Assembly (NCBI GenBank): GCA_963575645.1
Contig: OY754475.1
Location: 20,746,509 to 20,810,508 of the forward strand
Reading direction: 5' to 3'
Source of the DNA: Xanthostigma xanthostigma
Taxonomy: Eukaryota > Arthropoda > Insecta > Raphidioptera > Raphidiidae
Length of the DNA stretch: 64,000 nt
Of this stretch, positions 45,996 through 58,000 are shown piece after piece. Position 1 is the first letter of the stretch, and the number at the start of each line of letters is the position of its first letter. The notes beneath the pieces are model-generated. The model was not told where the DNA came from. It searched no databases and saw nothing but the letters and a program-made list of their open reading frames with translations. The position numbers were made by a program, and so were the translations under genes.

Positions 45996-48900
45996 TTACT
46001 TCTTCCCTAAAAAATAAAAAAAAAAATGTCAATGCTTTTTACGTGGCCGCTATATTATTGTGTCAAGTAAATAAAAAGAAAAAATACTGACCTTTTTGTT
46101 TAACTTCGTGTTCTCCGTGAGCTAAAAAAAATTACGCAATGGCAGACTTTATAGAAACGTAAAATAAAATATGTAGGTATAAAAAAAGGCTTACTTTTGG
46201 GGGGAGGTGGCGGGAACAATTCCTCGAAAAATTCCGGCGATGTCGCCTTGACAAGTGGAAATATATACAACTTATTGTCTTGAACTTTCTTGCTAGCAAT
46301 TTTGTACGCTTCTTTTTCCTGTTTCTGCTCTTCAGTTAACAAATCATCGCTGGTTATTTCTTGAACCGCGCCTTTTTTCGCAGTCTTCTGTGAAGATTTA
46401 TCAGAAGTTCCTTTTTTGCCTTCGACCGGTTCCGGCGGCAGCGGCAGCTTGGGATAATTCCATTCGTAATTCAAGTCTTGCGTAACATAATTTGGTTGAT
46501 TTATGAACGCATTTTTTATCAAAAAGTATTGAAAATCGCTGTGAAAACTGTCAAAAACAAAGATTTTTTAAACGACCCATTTTAGAAAATTATAACACCT
46601 CTCGGCCGAACTTACTATTCAAAAATAAAATCGATTATGGCCAGCATCGTTTTCGCGCTGTTTTTGACGATTTTTCTGTTTTCGACGTACTCAGGGTCGT
46701 CGTCGTCGTCGGCGGCGGCGGCGTCGTGCACTTTATTGGCGTCCTTTTCAGAGACGTTCACTTTAATGTTACTGGAATCGGGCGAGTCTTCGCGTTCAAG
46801 TTGTTTAAACTCGCACGAGCAAGCCGAAAATGTCGAGTCTGTCAATATTAGAATTTTAAATAATTCATAAATAAAGACAGCAGCAACAACTATATAGGCA
46901 TTGTTATTTACATAATATTATCATGTATCAAATTCAATGATACCATATTCTACCACAGGACACCATTTTTATTCAAAAAAAAAATCCAAACCGTGTTTTT
47001 TTGTAGAAAGGGAATTCTATATTGAGCAACATTCTCGAGTTTCATTTTCAACAAAAAAAAAGACGGGTTGCACTCCGGGAGTGCCGACAGAAGTGAAAAC
47101 TTGAATATTAACGTCTTACGAATTTTCGATCAGGTCACGTGTCCTGACGCGAGTTTAATATTTTTTACCCATTACAAAAAAAGTGTACAAAAGTTTTCGT
47201 CTTACGAATTTTCGATCAGGTCACGTGTCCTGACGCGAGTTTGACATTTTTTACCCATTACAAAAAAAGTGTACAAATTTTTTGTCTTACGAATTTTCGA
47301 TCAGGTCACGTGTCCTAAAGCGAGTTTAACATTTTTTACCCATTACAAAAAAAGTGTACAACGCCGCTAAAGAAGTTTTCACTTCAAAAAATAATTTGGT
47401 AGATAACGGGTTAAACTTGGTAAGTTTTTTTTTTATTGCAACTCATAATACTACAAGGTTGTAGAGCTAGTTGAAACTTAACGTTGCAAAACCGTTTGAG
47501 GCCCACGGCAAATTTTACTTAATGTTGTAATAATAAATGTCAGGATCCTCCTGTGCTCATGGGCCTCTCAAACCGGGGGCCCTCGGCATTTTACCCGTCC
47601 TGTCGCCGTATTGTTACGCCAACAGGTCGACAATAACTGAAAAAAAAAGACAAGAAATCACCTTCGCTGTTGGATATTTCAGAGCACACTTCACCGTCTT
47701 CAAAAACATACAAATGTCGTTCATCGTCCACTTCCACGTCGAGATATTCCACCTCGTCGTCGCTGTCTGGAATTTCCCTGCTCGTTTCCGAGTCTGCAAG
47801 ATGAAGAAGATTCAAAGAACCTGCCGCTCAACGTTTTTTTTTAACCCATTCGATACCTTGTTCTTTGAGACTATTTTCGGCTTCAGTCAATTCGTCGGCG
47901 ACGTTTTCTTGCTCGACGTCTCCGCCGACGCTTTTTCCTGCATACCTTTCCCACAGATCTTCCGGCGTCAAGAAGTCGACCAGATCGTTCGCGTTCGGCA
48001 ACCTGGCGTCGCCTTCGTTTAAATATTCCCCGGCTATTGTCACAGCTTCGAACAAGACTTGGAAAGTCGCGTGTTTGCTTAATTTCTTGTGTGTGTCTAA
48101 ATATAAAAAAATTGGTTGTCTGTAAAGTCGGTTTACGGACGATAGTTTTACGTGATAACGTCATAAAGAAACATTGATGAGCTCTCTGACGTCACGCGAG
48201 AAGAGAGAGAAATGCGTACAAGCCGACGCTTGGGCCGATCGTGCCTCTCTATCGCTTATACCGCGCTCTCGCTTGCACGCTCAGGCTCAGGCGGAACGTG
48301 ACACTTTTTCGTGCGTGCAGCCGGTGTTTCATCAATTTATAAGACGTTATCACGTCAAAAAAATATCTCTGGTTAATAAAAACCGGGTAAAATTTGATGT
48401 GAAAATGAGTCACAACGTCTAGGGCCCACGAAGTTACCGGGCCTTCGAAAGTATAAACAACAAATTAATAACGCCTGAAAGTGAAATATTTTACAAGACT
48501 GTTTGATTTTATTAAAACAACAATGCATCGATGATGGCCTTTGATTTAGGGCCCACTGTGATAGGTATTAAAACACCATTTCACCTCTGATAATGTCGAT
48601 GAAGACGAGAACCCAGGATAGGGCAACTTTCTGCATCTTTTGCGACAGGAAAAGTTCATCTTGAAGTCGCCACAGACAGTCCGTGACGATGTCTAAGAAC
48701 CAGAACTGTATCGGGCTTTGTTTGTAGTCGCCGCAGTTCAATATTTCGGCCAACAGTTCGATAGTTCTTCGGATGCCTTCGTGTCTGACGATCGGCAAGA
48801 CGACGTCGTCGCCTTGAAGTGCTTCGAGACAGTCTTCGGGTACGCTCGGCAGCCTTTCCGACGAGACGTTGAATTCCGAGCACAGCGACGTCGGAGGAAC

Positions 48901-49056
48901 TTCGACAGCCGTCATTATCGGTTTTCGGTACCAGTCGACGATCGGTAAATAGTTCGGATCGCTCGGATCGACGGGCGGCAAAATGTCGTCCAAATCGGAC
49001 GGAATCATCGCCTCGTCGCGCTCTTTCGACACCGAAACTTTCTTGGATTTTGACAT
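45996..49056 (-). CDS. Conserved seven-exon protein, possibly ciliary (CFAP119/CLAMP-like, uncertain)
   Basis: Minus-strand exons 48585-49056, 47857-48096, 47662-47793, 46616-46838, 46195-46538, 46092-46121 and 45996-46006 join in frame into about 483 residues. All splice sites are GT-AG; two tiny last exons end THGEHEVKQKGKK. The start may be ATG 49056 (MSKSKK) or 49089. Residues ~90-240 are helical (LLAEILN, FWFLDIVTDCLWRLQDELFL, VLFEAVTIAGEYL). Then comes an acidic low-complexity stretch with a DDDDD run, a second helical part (MLAIIDFIFEYDFQYFLIKN) and a Pro/Lys-rich tail (KLPLPPEP, PPPPPK). The split helical layout and acidic insert recall the flagellar C1a-32/CFAP119 family, but I cannot confirm this. 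It converges on the RCCD1-like gene, with 111 bp between stops. Confidence 0.8.
47060..47386. mobile_element. Element with inverted ends and three 85-bp internal tandem repeats
   Basis: gaagtgaaaactt (47091-47103) and its inverse (47373-47386) bracket three copies of an ~85-bp unit whose cttacgaattttcgatcagg word starts at 47115, 47201 and 47285. Every unit contains CACGTG. The left flank carries ggttgcactccgggagtgcc, a widespread insect repeat word. It lies in intron 3 of the minus-strand gene. Confidence 0.7.
48103..48366. mobile_element. Dispersed repeat with GTAAAGTCGGTTTACGGACG core, copy 2
   Basis: Second copy of the element at 35128-35345, with a longer GC-rich middle (48180-48290). 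It lies in intron 1 of the minus-strand gene, beginning only a few bases upstream of the exon 2 acceptor at 48098-48097. Confidence 0.7.
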
Positions 49057-49089
49057 CGCGAATAAATTATTTATTGAACGGCGAACCAT

Positions 49090-52000
49090 GGTAACGGGAA
49101 CTTGAGCGGAACGAGAAAGGAAATCAACAATAAATAAATTTGATAATAAATTGGTAAACATTTGTAAAATATTTGTAATATTTTTTTTTACAGTACAATA
49201 AATACTGGTATACTCCAAGGTTACATTAGAAATATAATACAATGTTTATGATATTTTTGTTTTAACATTTTTGCAGTTTTTTGTCATTTTTGTGACATTT
49301 ATTTTTTTTTCAATTTAATATTTTTTCTTTGAAAATAACAATTCCCCACAAAGCAAAATTTCAAACATTTAACCCTTCTATTACCTTTTTTTTTTTGATA
49401 ATTATAATATTTTTACTTAGCTAATAATATGACAATGTTTGGTAATGGAAGGGGCAATTTCTTTTTTTGTTTTCAATGAAAGGTAGTTTTAATGTATTTT
49501 ACAATAAAAAATACATGTATAATGTATATAAACAGTTATGAAATACACTGAATCTTTTACTTTTTACTTTAGACATTGTTTTAATACGAATTCTGTATAA
49601 TTTTCTTTATCGAAAAAAATTATGTTTTTTTTTTTTGGGAGTCCACTCATTAATGATATACTTAAGTAATATTTTTTAAATATATTTCACACTAAAAAGG
49701 CAAATATAGTCACCATTTCTTTAATATAATATCAAATATACTTTTTTACTGAAAATTATTTACCCTTCAATAAATAGGTACATACAGCAAACAAAGAATT
49801 GTAGAGACTAGAGACGTATCCCTGGCGCCGTCTATTAAAAAAGACAGTACTGTGCAAAGATATCTAAAAGTGAGCTGATGGCAGTGCCGTCTCTTCCAGT
49901 TATATAAAAAAAATATTTGTATTTGTAATCAACGAGGCTACTGAATGAATAATTAATTATTTTTAAAAAATAAATTGATGGGCAACATTTTAAAATTCGA
50001 TTCGAAGAAATCTTTTCGTCTTGCAGGAGGACGATAGAAATTTTGATCATTTTTTTAGTCTTCAATTTAGGAAGACAAATATCTGTTTTAGTTGAAATAT
50101 TTAATAATAATAAATATTTATTTCCCAACAGATATAACTCCAATAACAGGGAAATTACAAATTACAGAAAATGAATACATATTGTCAGTTTGTTATAAAC
50201 AAACAGTGTATGTATTTATTGACGGTACAATCAATTGTTGTAAATAACATATTGTCAAAATCAATCATTTAAACCAATATTTTTTTTTACATTCATCACT
50301 AAATATTTTAAACAATTCTTTTCTAAATTTATGAGTTTCAAAAATGGCCCTAGAATATACAATCAGATAATATCATGTCAATTTAACAAAAAAAATACAA
50401 AATAAACTCTTTTTTATCTTATTTCATTTTCAAAAATATTAAAAAATTATATTTATATTTTGATTTAAAAAATATATAATAACAGTGTTTTTTTAAAAAA
50501 CTTATTTTTACTTATTATAATAAATTCCGATGTTTTGTGTTGTTTGGAAAAAAGGTATATCATTTAAACTATTTTAAGCCGAAATGTCAAAATCAAATTT
50601 TGTTTCCTAAACGACTTGAATTTTCCATCTATTCATTTTTTTTTTAAATATGTATTTTGTTACTGTTTCTTTTTTTTTGGATATGGATTATTTGGTCCCT
50701 GTTATAAATGTACGGGAATCAAGAAAAAATGTAGAACCAAATTTTTCAAAATTCGTATACAATTGTCACTAATTTCTAAATTTTCTTCTTGAATTTTCAA
50801 TTCAACGTCCAACTTTTGCTAAAGTCTATTTAATAATCAAAAATGAAACAATGGATCCATGACAATTTTATACAAAAATAAACTGTAGAAATATTTCACT
50901 GTCCCAGGACAAAATTTTAAAATTCTTCAAACAATTTTTCTGCGTAAAGAACATCGGCCAGTCAAATCAGATTTGACTTTGATAAAAATTGACAAAATTT
51001 ATCGCGTTCAAAAGACGGGTTGAGACGTAATAATGGCATATTGCAGTATAAAAAACTGACCATTTGTCATTTTTAACATTTAAAGATGGAATTATAAAGT
51101 TCACGAAACTTTTTAAAAAGGCATGACAATTACATAATAATAATTAATTTCTTTACATTCTGAAATACTGGAATTATCAGTCTTAATTCAATCAATATTT
51201 ATATCAATTATATTTTTTTTTTCTAAATACGCATATTATTTTTAAATACACTAACTAAATGCATAATAGTTAAAAATTGTTTTGAAAAATAAAATAAAAA
51301 GAAACAAACAAACAAACAATAAACATTAAACGAGGTGACAATTTTAGATCGAACATTCTTGCAGTTCGATTACAAAGTCAATATTTAAAATGTGCGTTGA
51401 GCGATAAAGTTTGTTCGTCGCGTCGTATAGTGGGAAGGTGAGACAAAATTTGTTTACAATAATAATACAAATTGTAGTTAGACCAAAAAACACAATTTTT
51501 AAATTCATTAATGTTTCAAAAGAATTTTGCTAAACATTATTTTTTTTTTGAGTCCGAACAAAATAATTTTAATTATTAAAAAAAGTCACCTCGTCTAATA
51601 CAAATCGAAAAACATTTTGTTCCAGCAACAGTTTGTTCCACATTTTTACCAGCTTACAGTTCATCTGTTTTAAAGCCAGTTTCAATTGGAACAAAACTAT
51701 TTTTACATAATATATGGCACAATAAAAAGAAAAAACATTTTCGATTCTCTAATATTTTGTCAACACAATGAGTGACAAAAATTAAAAATAATTACAAGTT
51801 GACAAACAATTCAACAGTGAATTGAAAAAAAAACAACATTAGAACATTTTCTTTTTCGCTAATAAATTTTCAGTCATGATAAAAACAATTGCATTGACCC
51901 GAAAATAAAAAAAAACTACACATTTAATACTTTTGCGCAAACTCTAGATTTATTAAAATCCAAAAAGGGTAAACCCAATAATTGTTTTAACAACGAAATT

Positions 52001-55000
52001 TTTTTAACATCAATTTAACAAGACCCGTTTCTCCCACCACATTCGTGTATTGAAAACAAATGAATATGTCCAAAGTTCGTGCGATTTAAAATCGCACATT
52101 AGGATAGAAAAACAAACTTTTCACCTAACATACTGTATATTTTTTAGGTCGATTTCCATAATGATATTGTATATATGCCATTTATACCTATATCTGCTGA
52201 AATGGTTGCCTCGGATGTTTTATTATATAAAAAGAAAACCAAACGCTGTATTACATTGAAATCAGAAATGAGGGCTAGAGATGTACAGGCTGTCCCGGGA
52301 CACCCTGTATAAACAATTTTCAATAATTGATATTTAGTTATCCTGTAAATGATTGAAAAAATGCCATCATACTTGGACTGAAAGAGTGTGGGTCCGCCAA
52401 TACTCTATTTTTCCCTGTAACGAAATAACGCGATAAATTTCGTTCGACTCGTCGGCTACGACGTTCGTGTTATGGGAGCGTGCTTCACGACGCCGAAAAT
52501 TGAACTGTGGCGTCTCGCGCAATAAAAAGAATTATTCTACGCCGCCATCTTGCAACATAATAACGAGCGACCCGTTGTATTTTGATCTGTATTTTTACTG
52601 AGCTACTGATAAATTAACGTAACGTAACAAAGTTAATTGCCACCACCTAATTAGTCGCAAACTATAGTTAATTTATATTATTATTATTATACTATTATAT
52701 TATTATGAACTTATTTGAAAAATAGACTTGTACTGTACGTCAATTAAAATGTAGATATATACAGGGTGTTTCTGAAATAGTAGTCACGATCTAGACCGAA
52801 TAAATTTAAGAATTGATTGTGTTGTTTAGAAGTTATTTTATTTTTAAATGTATTTCTTCCTTTTAATATTTTACACATTATTTATAAATGCTTAAACCTG
52901 ATGTCCTTTTTTTACGATTAAAACTAATCGCGATTTATTCAAAAATTCAATTTTTAATAAATTTTTCCGAAACATTTTAACACGCAGACTTTTTGCTGTC
53001 TGAAATTAATGAAACCGTTAGTAAATGAAACGTTTGAATACGCGAGAAAACCGGAAAATTTTCAGAACCCCTGTACAAACGCCTTAACACTATTGATATA
53101 AAAGTTAGGTTAATCGTAACAAATAAAAATAATTATACAAGCCGTTCGGCAATATACAGTTAAAATGTGCACCGCGAAAATATTGAGCCTTGGGCACAGA
53201 ACAGCAGATTATTAAGGGTCTACCATATGCGTTAATGCAGTAGTAGATACACAAAACAGTCAAAATGCTGCTTTAAAAATGCAGGCTATTTATTACTAAT
53301 GTAGTTATTAATAAAAAAGAGGAACTATTCAGAACAATGTACAAAAATAGAAAGAGAGAGAGATTGTGGATTTTTATAGACGCTCGAGGAGTCATTGGCG
53401 TCTATAAGCTTAAACACTACGAAAATCTTTTCTCTGGTAAATTTCATAAAACTCACGAACCACTGCTGTAGTAATTTTCAGTATTCCGTTATCGAGGGGC
53501 GTTCAAAAAATATATGTTAGTTTTCGTTTTGGTGTTTCAAAGGATGTTTGGGAAGTTAAGTAATAAATTGAAAAAAAAGGATTCATTGAATAATTGCCGA
53601 AAAAAATCAGACTAATTCGAAAATATTAAAAATAAACTTTTTATTTTGAATTTATATTATACATACAATCCAAATAATTTCTTAAACAAAAAAAATAAAT
53701 AATAATAATGACAAATAATATACTAAGATTCTGCACACGTCATAGAGAGAGAAAGAGAGAGGAGACGACGGATACTGAAAACACGACTACATACAAGATG
53801 TTTGGCGACTGTATGACTCCACGACAGAAATTCGTCGGCCATCCTGTATCATTAAAACGGCTAATTCGGCGCTATTTGATTGGCCAGTTATCTTTTAAAC
53901 AGTCCAATCGCGTTTTTAAGAAAATAATGCACTGTGAGTTGAACTCAAAATTGTTTAAAAAAATCTCTCAAATATTTTTCAAGCACGGTGATTGAAAATA
54001 CTACCGAAATAACTTTCAGTTCAGAAACTAAGGGCGTTCAAATATTTTTTTAAGACCGTACTTTGTCGTCTTCCATTTGGAAAAAAACTTGAGAGTTTTT
54101 CTAGAAAAAAAATAATATTAGCGATGTGTATTGGAATGTCTACCGATTTGAAAGGAAAAAGTGTGTTGGGGGGGAGGGAGTCCCGATACGCGCGGCGTTT
54201 GTTTTTTCCCGAAAAGTTGATAATATAGACTGGGCGTCTGTAGTCCAAGTATGATGTTTGATGCGTGGGGATGAATTGCATTCGCAGACAATTATAAGTA
54301 AAAATTTTATCTGGCTATTGTTGTAATCTTAAAACGGTTATTGAATAAATAATCAATAAACTGTATTTTGTCTTGCATAATTATTGTAAAACAAAAATAA
54401 GAGATTTATTTATTTATATTTGTTATGAATGTGTCACTGTTTTTAATAATAATCATAATAATAATATGTTACATATACATCATAGACAGAGGGGCCGGCG
54501 GGGGGCGGGGGGAGCGGTCGGGCGGACAGCGCCCTTTTTTCGAAACAAAAGAAAGTTCACAATAACGTCAACAATCAAACTGACAGTGCGACAGCAGACA
54601 CATCTGGTGGCAAAAATATGTATTACTGTATTGAAAGTTATAATAATTATAATAATTAATTAATTAATAATAATATATACATTTAACATGAATTTAACTA
54701 TTGTTGTATTTTTTTTTGTTTTGCTATAATAAGCCGTAGTAAAAATATTACTGTGAAACTTTAAGTAAATAATGCATATACATTGTGGCACGCGCTTGGC
54801 GCGTGCCAAGAACTCAACTTAAAACAGTTAAAAATTAATTAAAAAAAAGAAAATTACAATATGTTTAAGTTTTTCATTTTTTTTATAACAAATACGTCAT
54901 TAAAATATATGTAAAAAAAAGTGTAATAGTAAATATTAAAATTATTCTATAGTCGTTTTTTAAACGAAATAGCCTAACTAAAAAGTCTTATTTTTTCTTA

Positions 55001-58000
55001 TTTAATATGGAAATTATAATAATAAAAATAAAAAAAAAAACAATGGAATGACAGTTAAAAATAAGTTAAAATAAACATTTTTCAAATTTTTTAAATAAGT
55101 TAAAAAACAACGCTGGTCCATTCGACTTACTTTAAAAATATTGCGACTTAACTCTTCAGTGACCGCGTGGACCTTTTCGCATATAGTCTGCCGCGACGAA
55201 AAGAGATAAAAGTCCGACTTCAATAAAACTTTTCAAGTTCGCAGCGCTCGTGTAGCGGGAAGGTACTTCGTGTCTTACTGACGAGCTCACTGAAGGATTA
55301 AAACAAAAAGTAGGTACTTAATAAAAAAGAAAACAAACTGTTGTTTGTTTCTTTTGTTTTTACGAGTTAATATTATAACAGCAAAACAGTTGAATATCAA
55401 TAATAAGGATAGGTGGCTATGTAATATTAAACAGCTATTGTTAAGTGTGGCTACAGCGAAAAAAAAAACAGTGGTACCAAAAATGCTGAACACAATATGT
55501 TTGATTGTATGGTAAGTGCAATTGTATGTTTAAAAGGAAATAAATTAACTGAAATATTGTATTCGTTTCTGTCATTATTTTACTGAATTTTTTATAACGC
55601 CTGAACAATTTTCATATTTGATATTTTCAAAGAATTTGACAAATTTTGGACCACAATAATTTTATAATATGTATATTTTTATTTCAAAATTTTTTTTAAT
55701 AAAGTAATGGAAAAGTCAATAAATTTCAAATTATTCTACAAATATCACATTTATATTTCAACTTGTGGAAAGCTTCTTTTGATGAAGACAAATCGACTAA
55801 ATATTTATATCAGGAATTAATTAATTAATTAAAAAATAATAATTGCACATCACTAGAGTGTTCGAAAAATATATACATGCACACGAACCGATTTTGGGGA
55901 GTCGGGGGGGGGAAGGGTCGATTTTAACAATGTTTTACGTACGTGTGTTCAGTGACACTGTCTTTTGTTTAAAATCGACACAGTCACACCTTGCAACGTT
56001 CAAAATACTGAAGCAAAATTTGCTTGAAATCGGAGAACTACAATCAAATCAAAGCTTGCCTTGTTTATTTTTACTGCATGGAAACGTCACAAGGCGATTG
56101 GACAGATTATAACGAAAAAAACGAGTGGCAATGAAAAAAAAAAAACAAAAAATTAAACCGTGAGACAACATGCATAACACATTTTCACACTGTGTGATAA
56201 AAAACTGATTTCTTAAGAGCTATTTTTTTAATAATAAGTTGTGGAAGCTCAAGAGGCTCCGTTTAATAATTATAAAATAAATAATTATCTTTTTTTCATC
56301 AATAAGTCATATTATATTATACAATAATAACGTAAAAACAGTTGAATCATGATCCTAGATCGGCCACTGTTAATCACAGGCAGAGATCATGTCTTTTTTC
56401 AATTGTTTCACAATTGTTTTTCTAATTTTTTTTAACCCAAAACGGTTCAACTGTCGTCTGACATTTTTGCAATCACAGGCTTGTCGATCGTCAACACGCC
56501 GCGAACATTCGAGAGGAACCAAGATCGCAAATAGTGTAATTTAACATATAAACAATTTGTCTTTAAAAAAAAAATGTGAGCATCGTTAAGAAACAAACGA
56601 GCAACGATCTATTTGTTTAGAGTCGAAATCGTAACTAGACGTGGTAAAAACGCAATTAAATTGATGTAAAACCAATTTAAATTGCACAGCGAACGAAATT
56701 GATAGACTTTCATTCTCGAACGTTCAAGACGCACAGAAACGGACAAAAAGAGGCCCGCTTTTGAAACGAAACGTTGAGCGTTAATGGGCTAAAACTCTGG
56801 CACATACATGGTTGGAATGTACATTATTTTTTTTTTAATAATAGGTATAGTCTGTATAATTTTGTATGAACTGTTTTTTATTTTTCTTCAGATTTAAGTG
56901 AAATATCAGATTTTCATTTTTTTCAAACGAAAAAAAACGACATTGAGATATGTGTACGTGAATTTACTTCTTTAGTAAAAACAATTGAAATGTATTTATT
57001 TACATTTAAATATTTTGATATTATTGGTCCAACATAAAGATCTGTTTCTAGAATATTCGGTTTTGTAACTATTGTTGGCGCAGAATGTCGCTTCGAAAAC
57101 TCACAGTCGCGTTTTGAAAATTAAACTCTAATTTGAACCATTTTTTTTTGGAAAAGTGCGCTTTAGAATTTGAAATCAACACTCAATTAGAGCGCTCGCG
57201 AAAAAAAAATAAAAAAAAATCTGAGACCCGACACTCCCACCACATCGCGCCTCACCACATTTTCAAACAATATTCAAAACGCAAAAAGCTGAACTCAAAA
57301 CGAAACTCGATCTCTGAAAAGACAATAATTTTGAAAATAAAAAATTCGAATGTAGACGCGTTCAATTGTTCAAAAAACAACGGCGATCTTCGCTGACGCG
57401 TCATTCTGCACTTTTATTTTTGCGAATGTAGTATATGATTGGTTTCGGGGCCCCGGCGACAGCGAGAAATCAACTGTCGAGGGCCTTAACTGTCGGTATC
57501 GGCTTGGTTTTTGGTTTTCGGTGGTTGATTGTTGTGTGACGGTTGCTGAGAAAGGATGGTTAAAGCATTGTTGTATAAATAATTTAGATATACACACATA
57601 TGTACTCTATTGTTGGGAATCGGTCATTTCAGGTGAATTGTTATCGTCGCTTTCGCGATCGGAATAGTTCGAAATCTTCGACTCGAAATTGAACAATTTT
57701 TCTCCTCGATATTCGAACGTCATTTATCGAAACAAAACACCGCGAAACAGAATCGAATCGACCAATAGGAAATTCACCTGAACGTCCGATCGTTGTCTGT
57801 TTTTAATACGGTGACTGTTACATATATTTTGTTTTTTGTTTTTTTTAAATCAATCTTATTTCTCTCCAATATTTTTTATAAACAATGCCATTCTCAAATA
57901 TATAATATACTTTATAATAATATATTTTTTTATCTTACCCTACTTAATATATAATGATGTAAATATAATAATTATATTATACCGTTTTATCAATCTAATT

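Noticed and set aside
46637-46870. Plus-strand frame with a polyserine run
   Set aside because: Antisense of exon 4 of the seven-exon minus-strand gene (its Asp/Ala run).
52294-52775. CACCCTGTATA and TATACAGGGTG words as ends of one element
   Set aside because: They face the wrong way for a single element between them; more likely the edges of two separate decayed insertions.
53708-53995. 95-codon plus-strand frame in a GA-rich patch
   Set aside because: Starts in simple GA repeats, no homology recognised, surrounded by AT-rich non-coding DNA.
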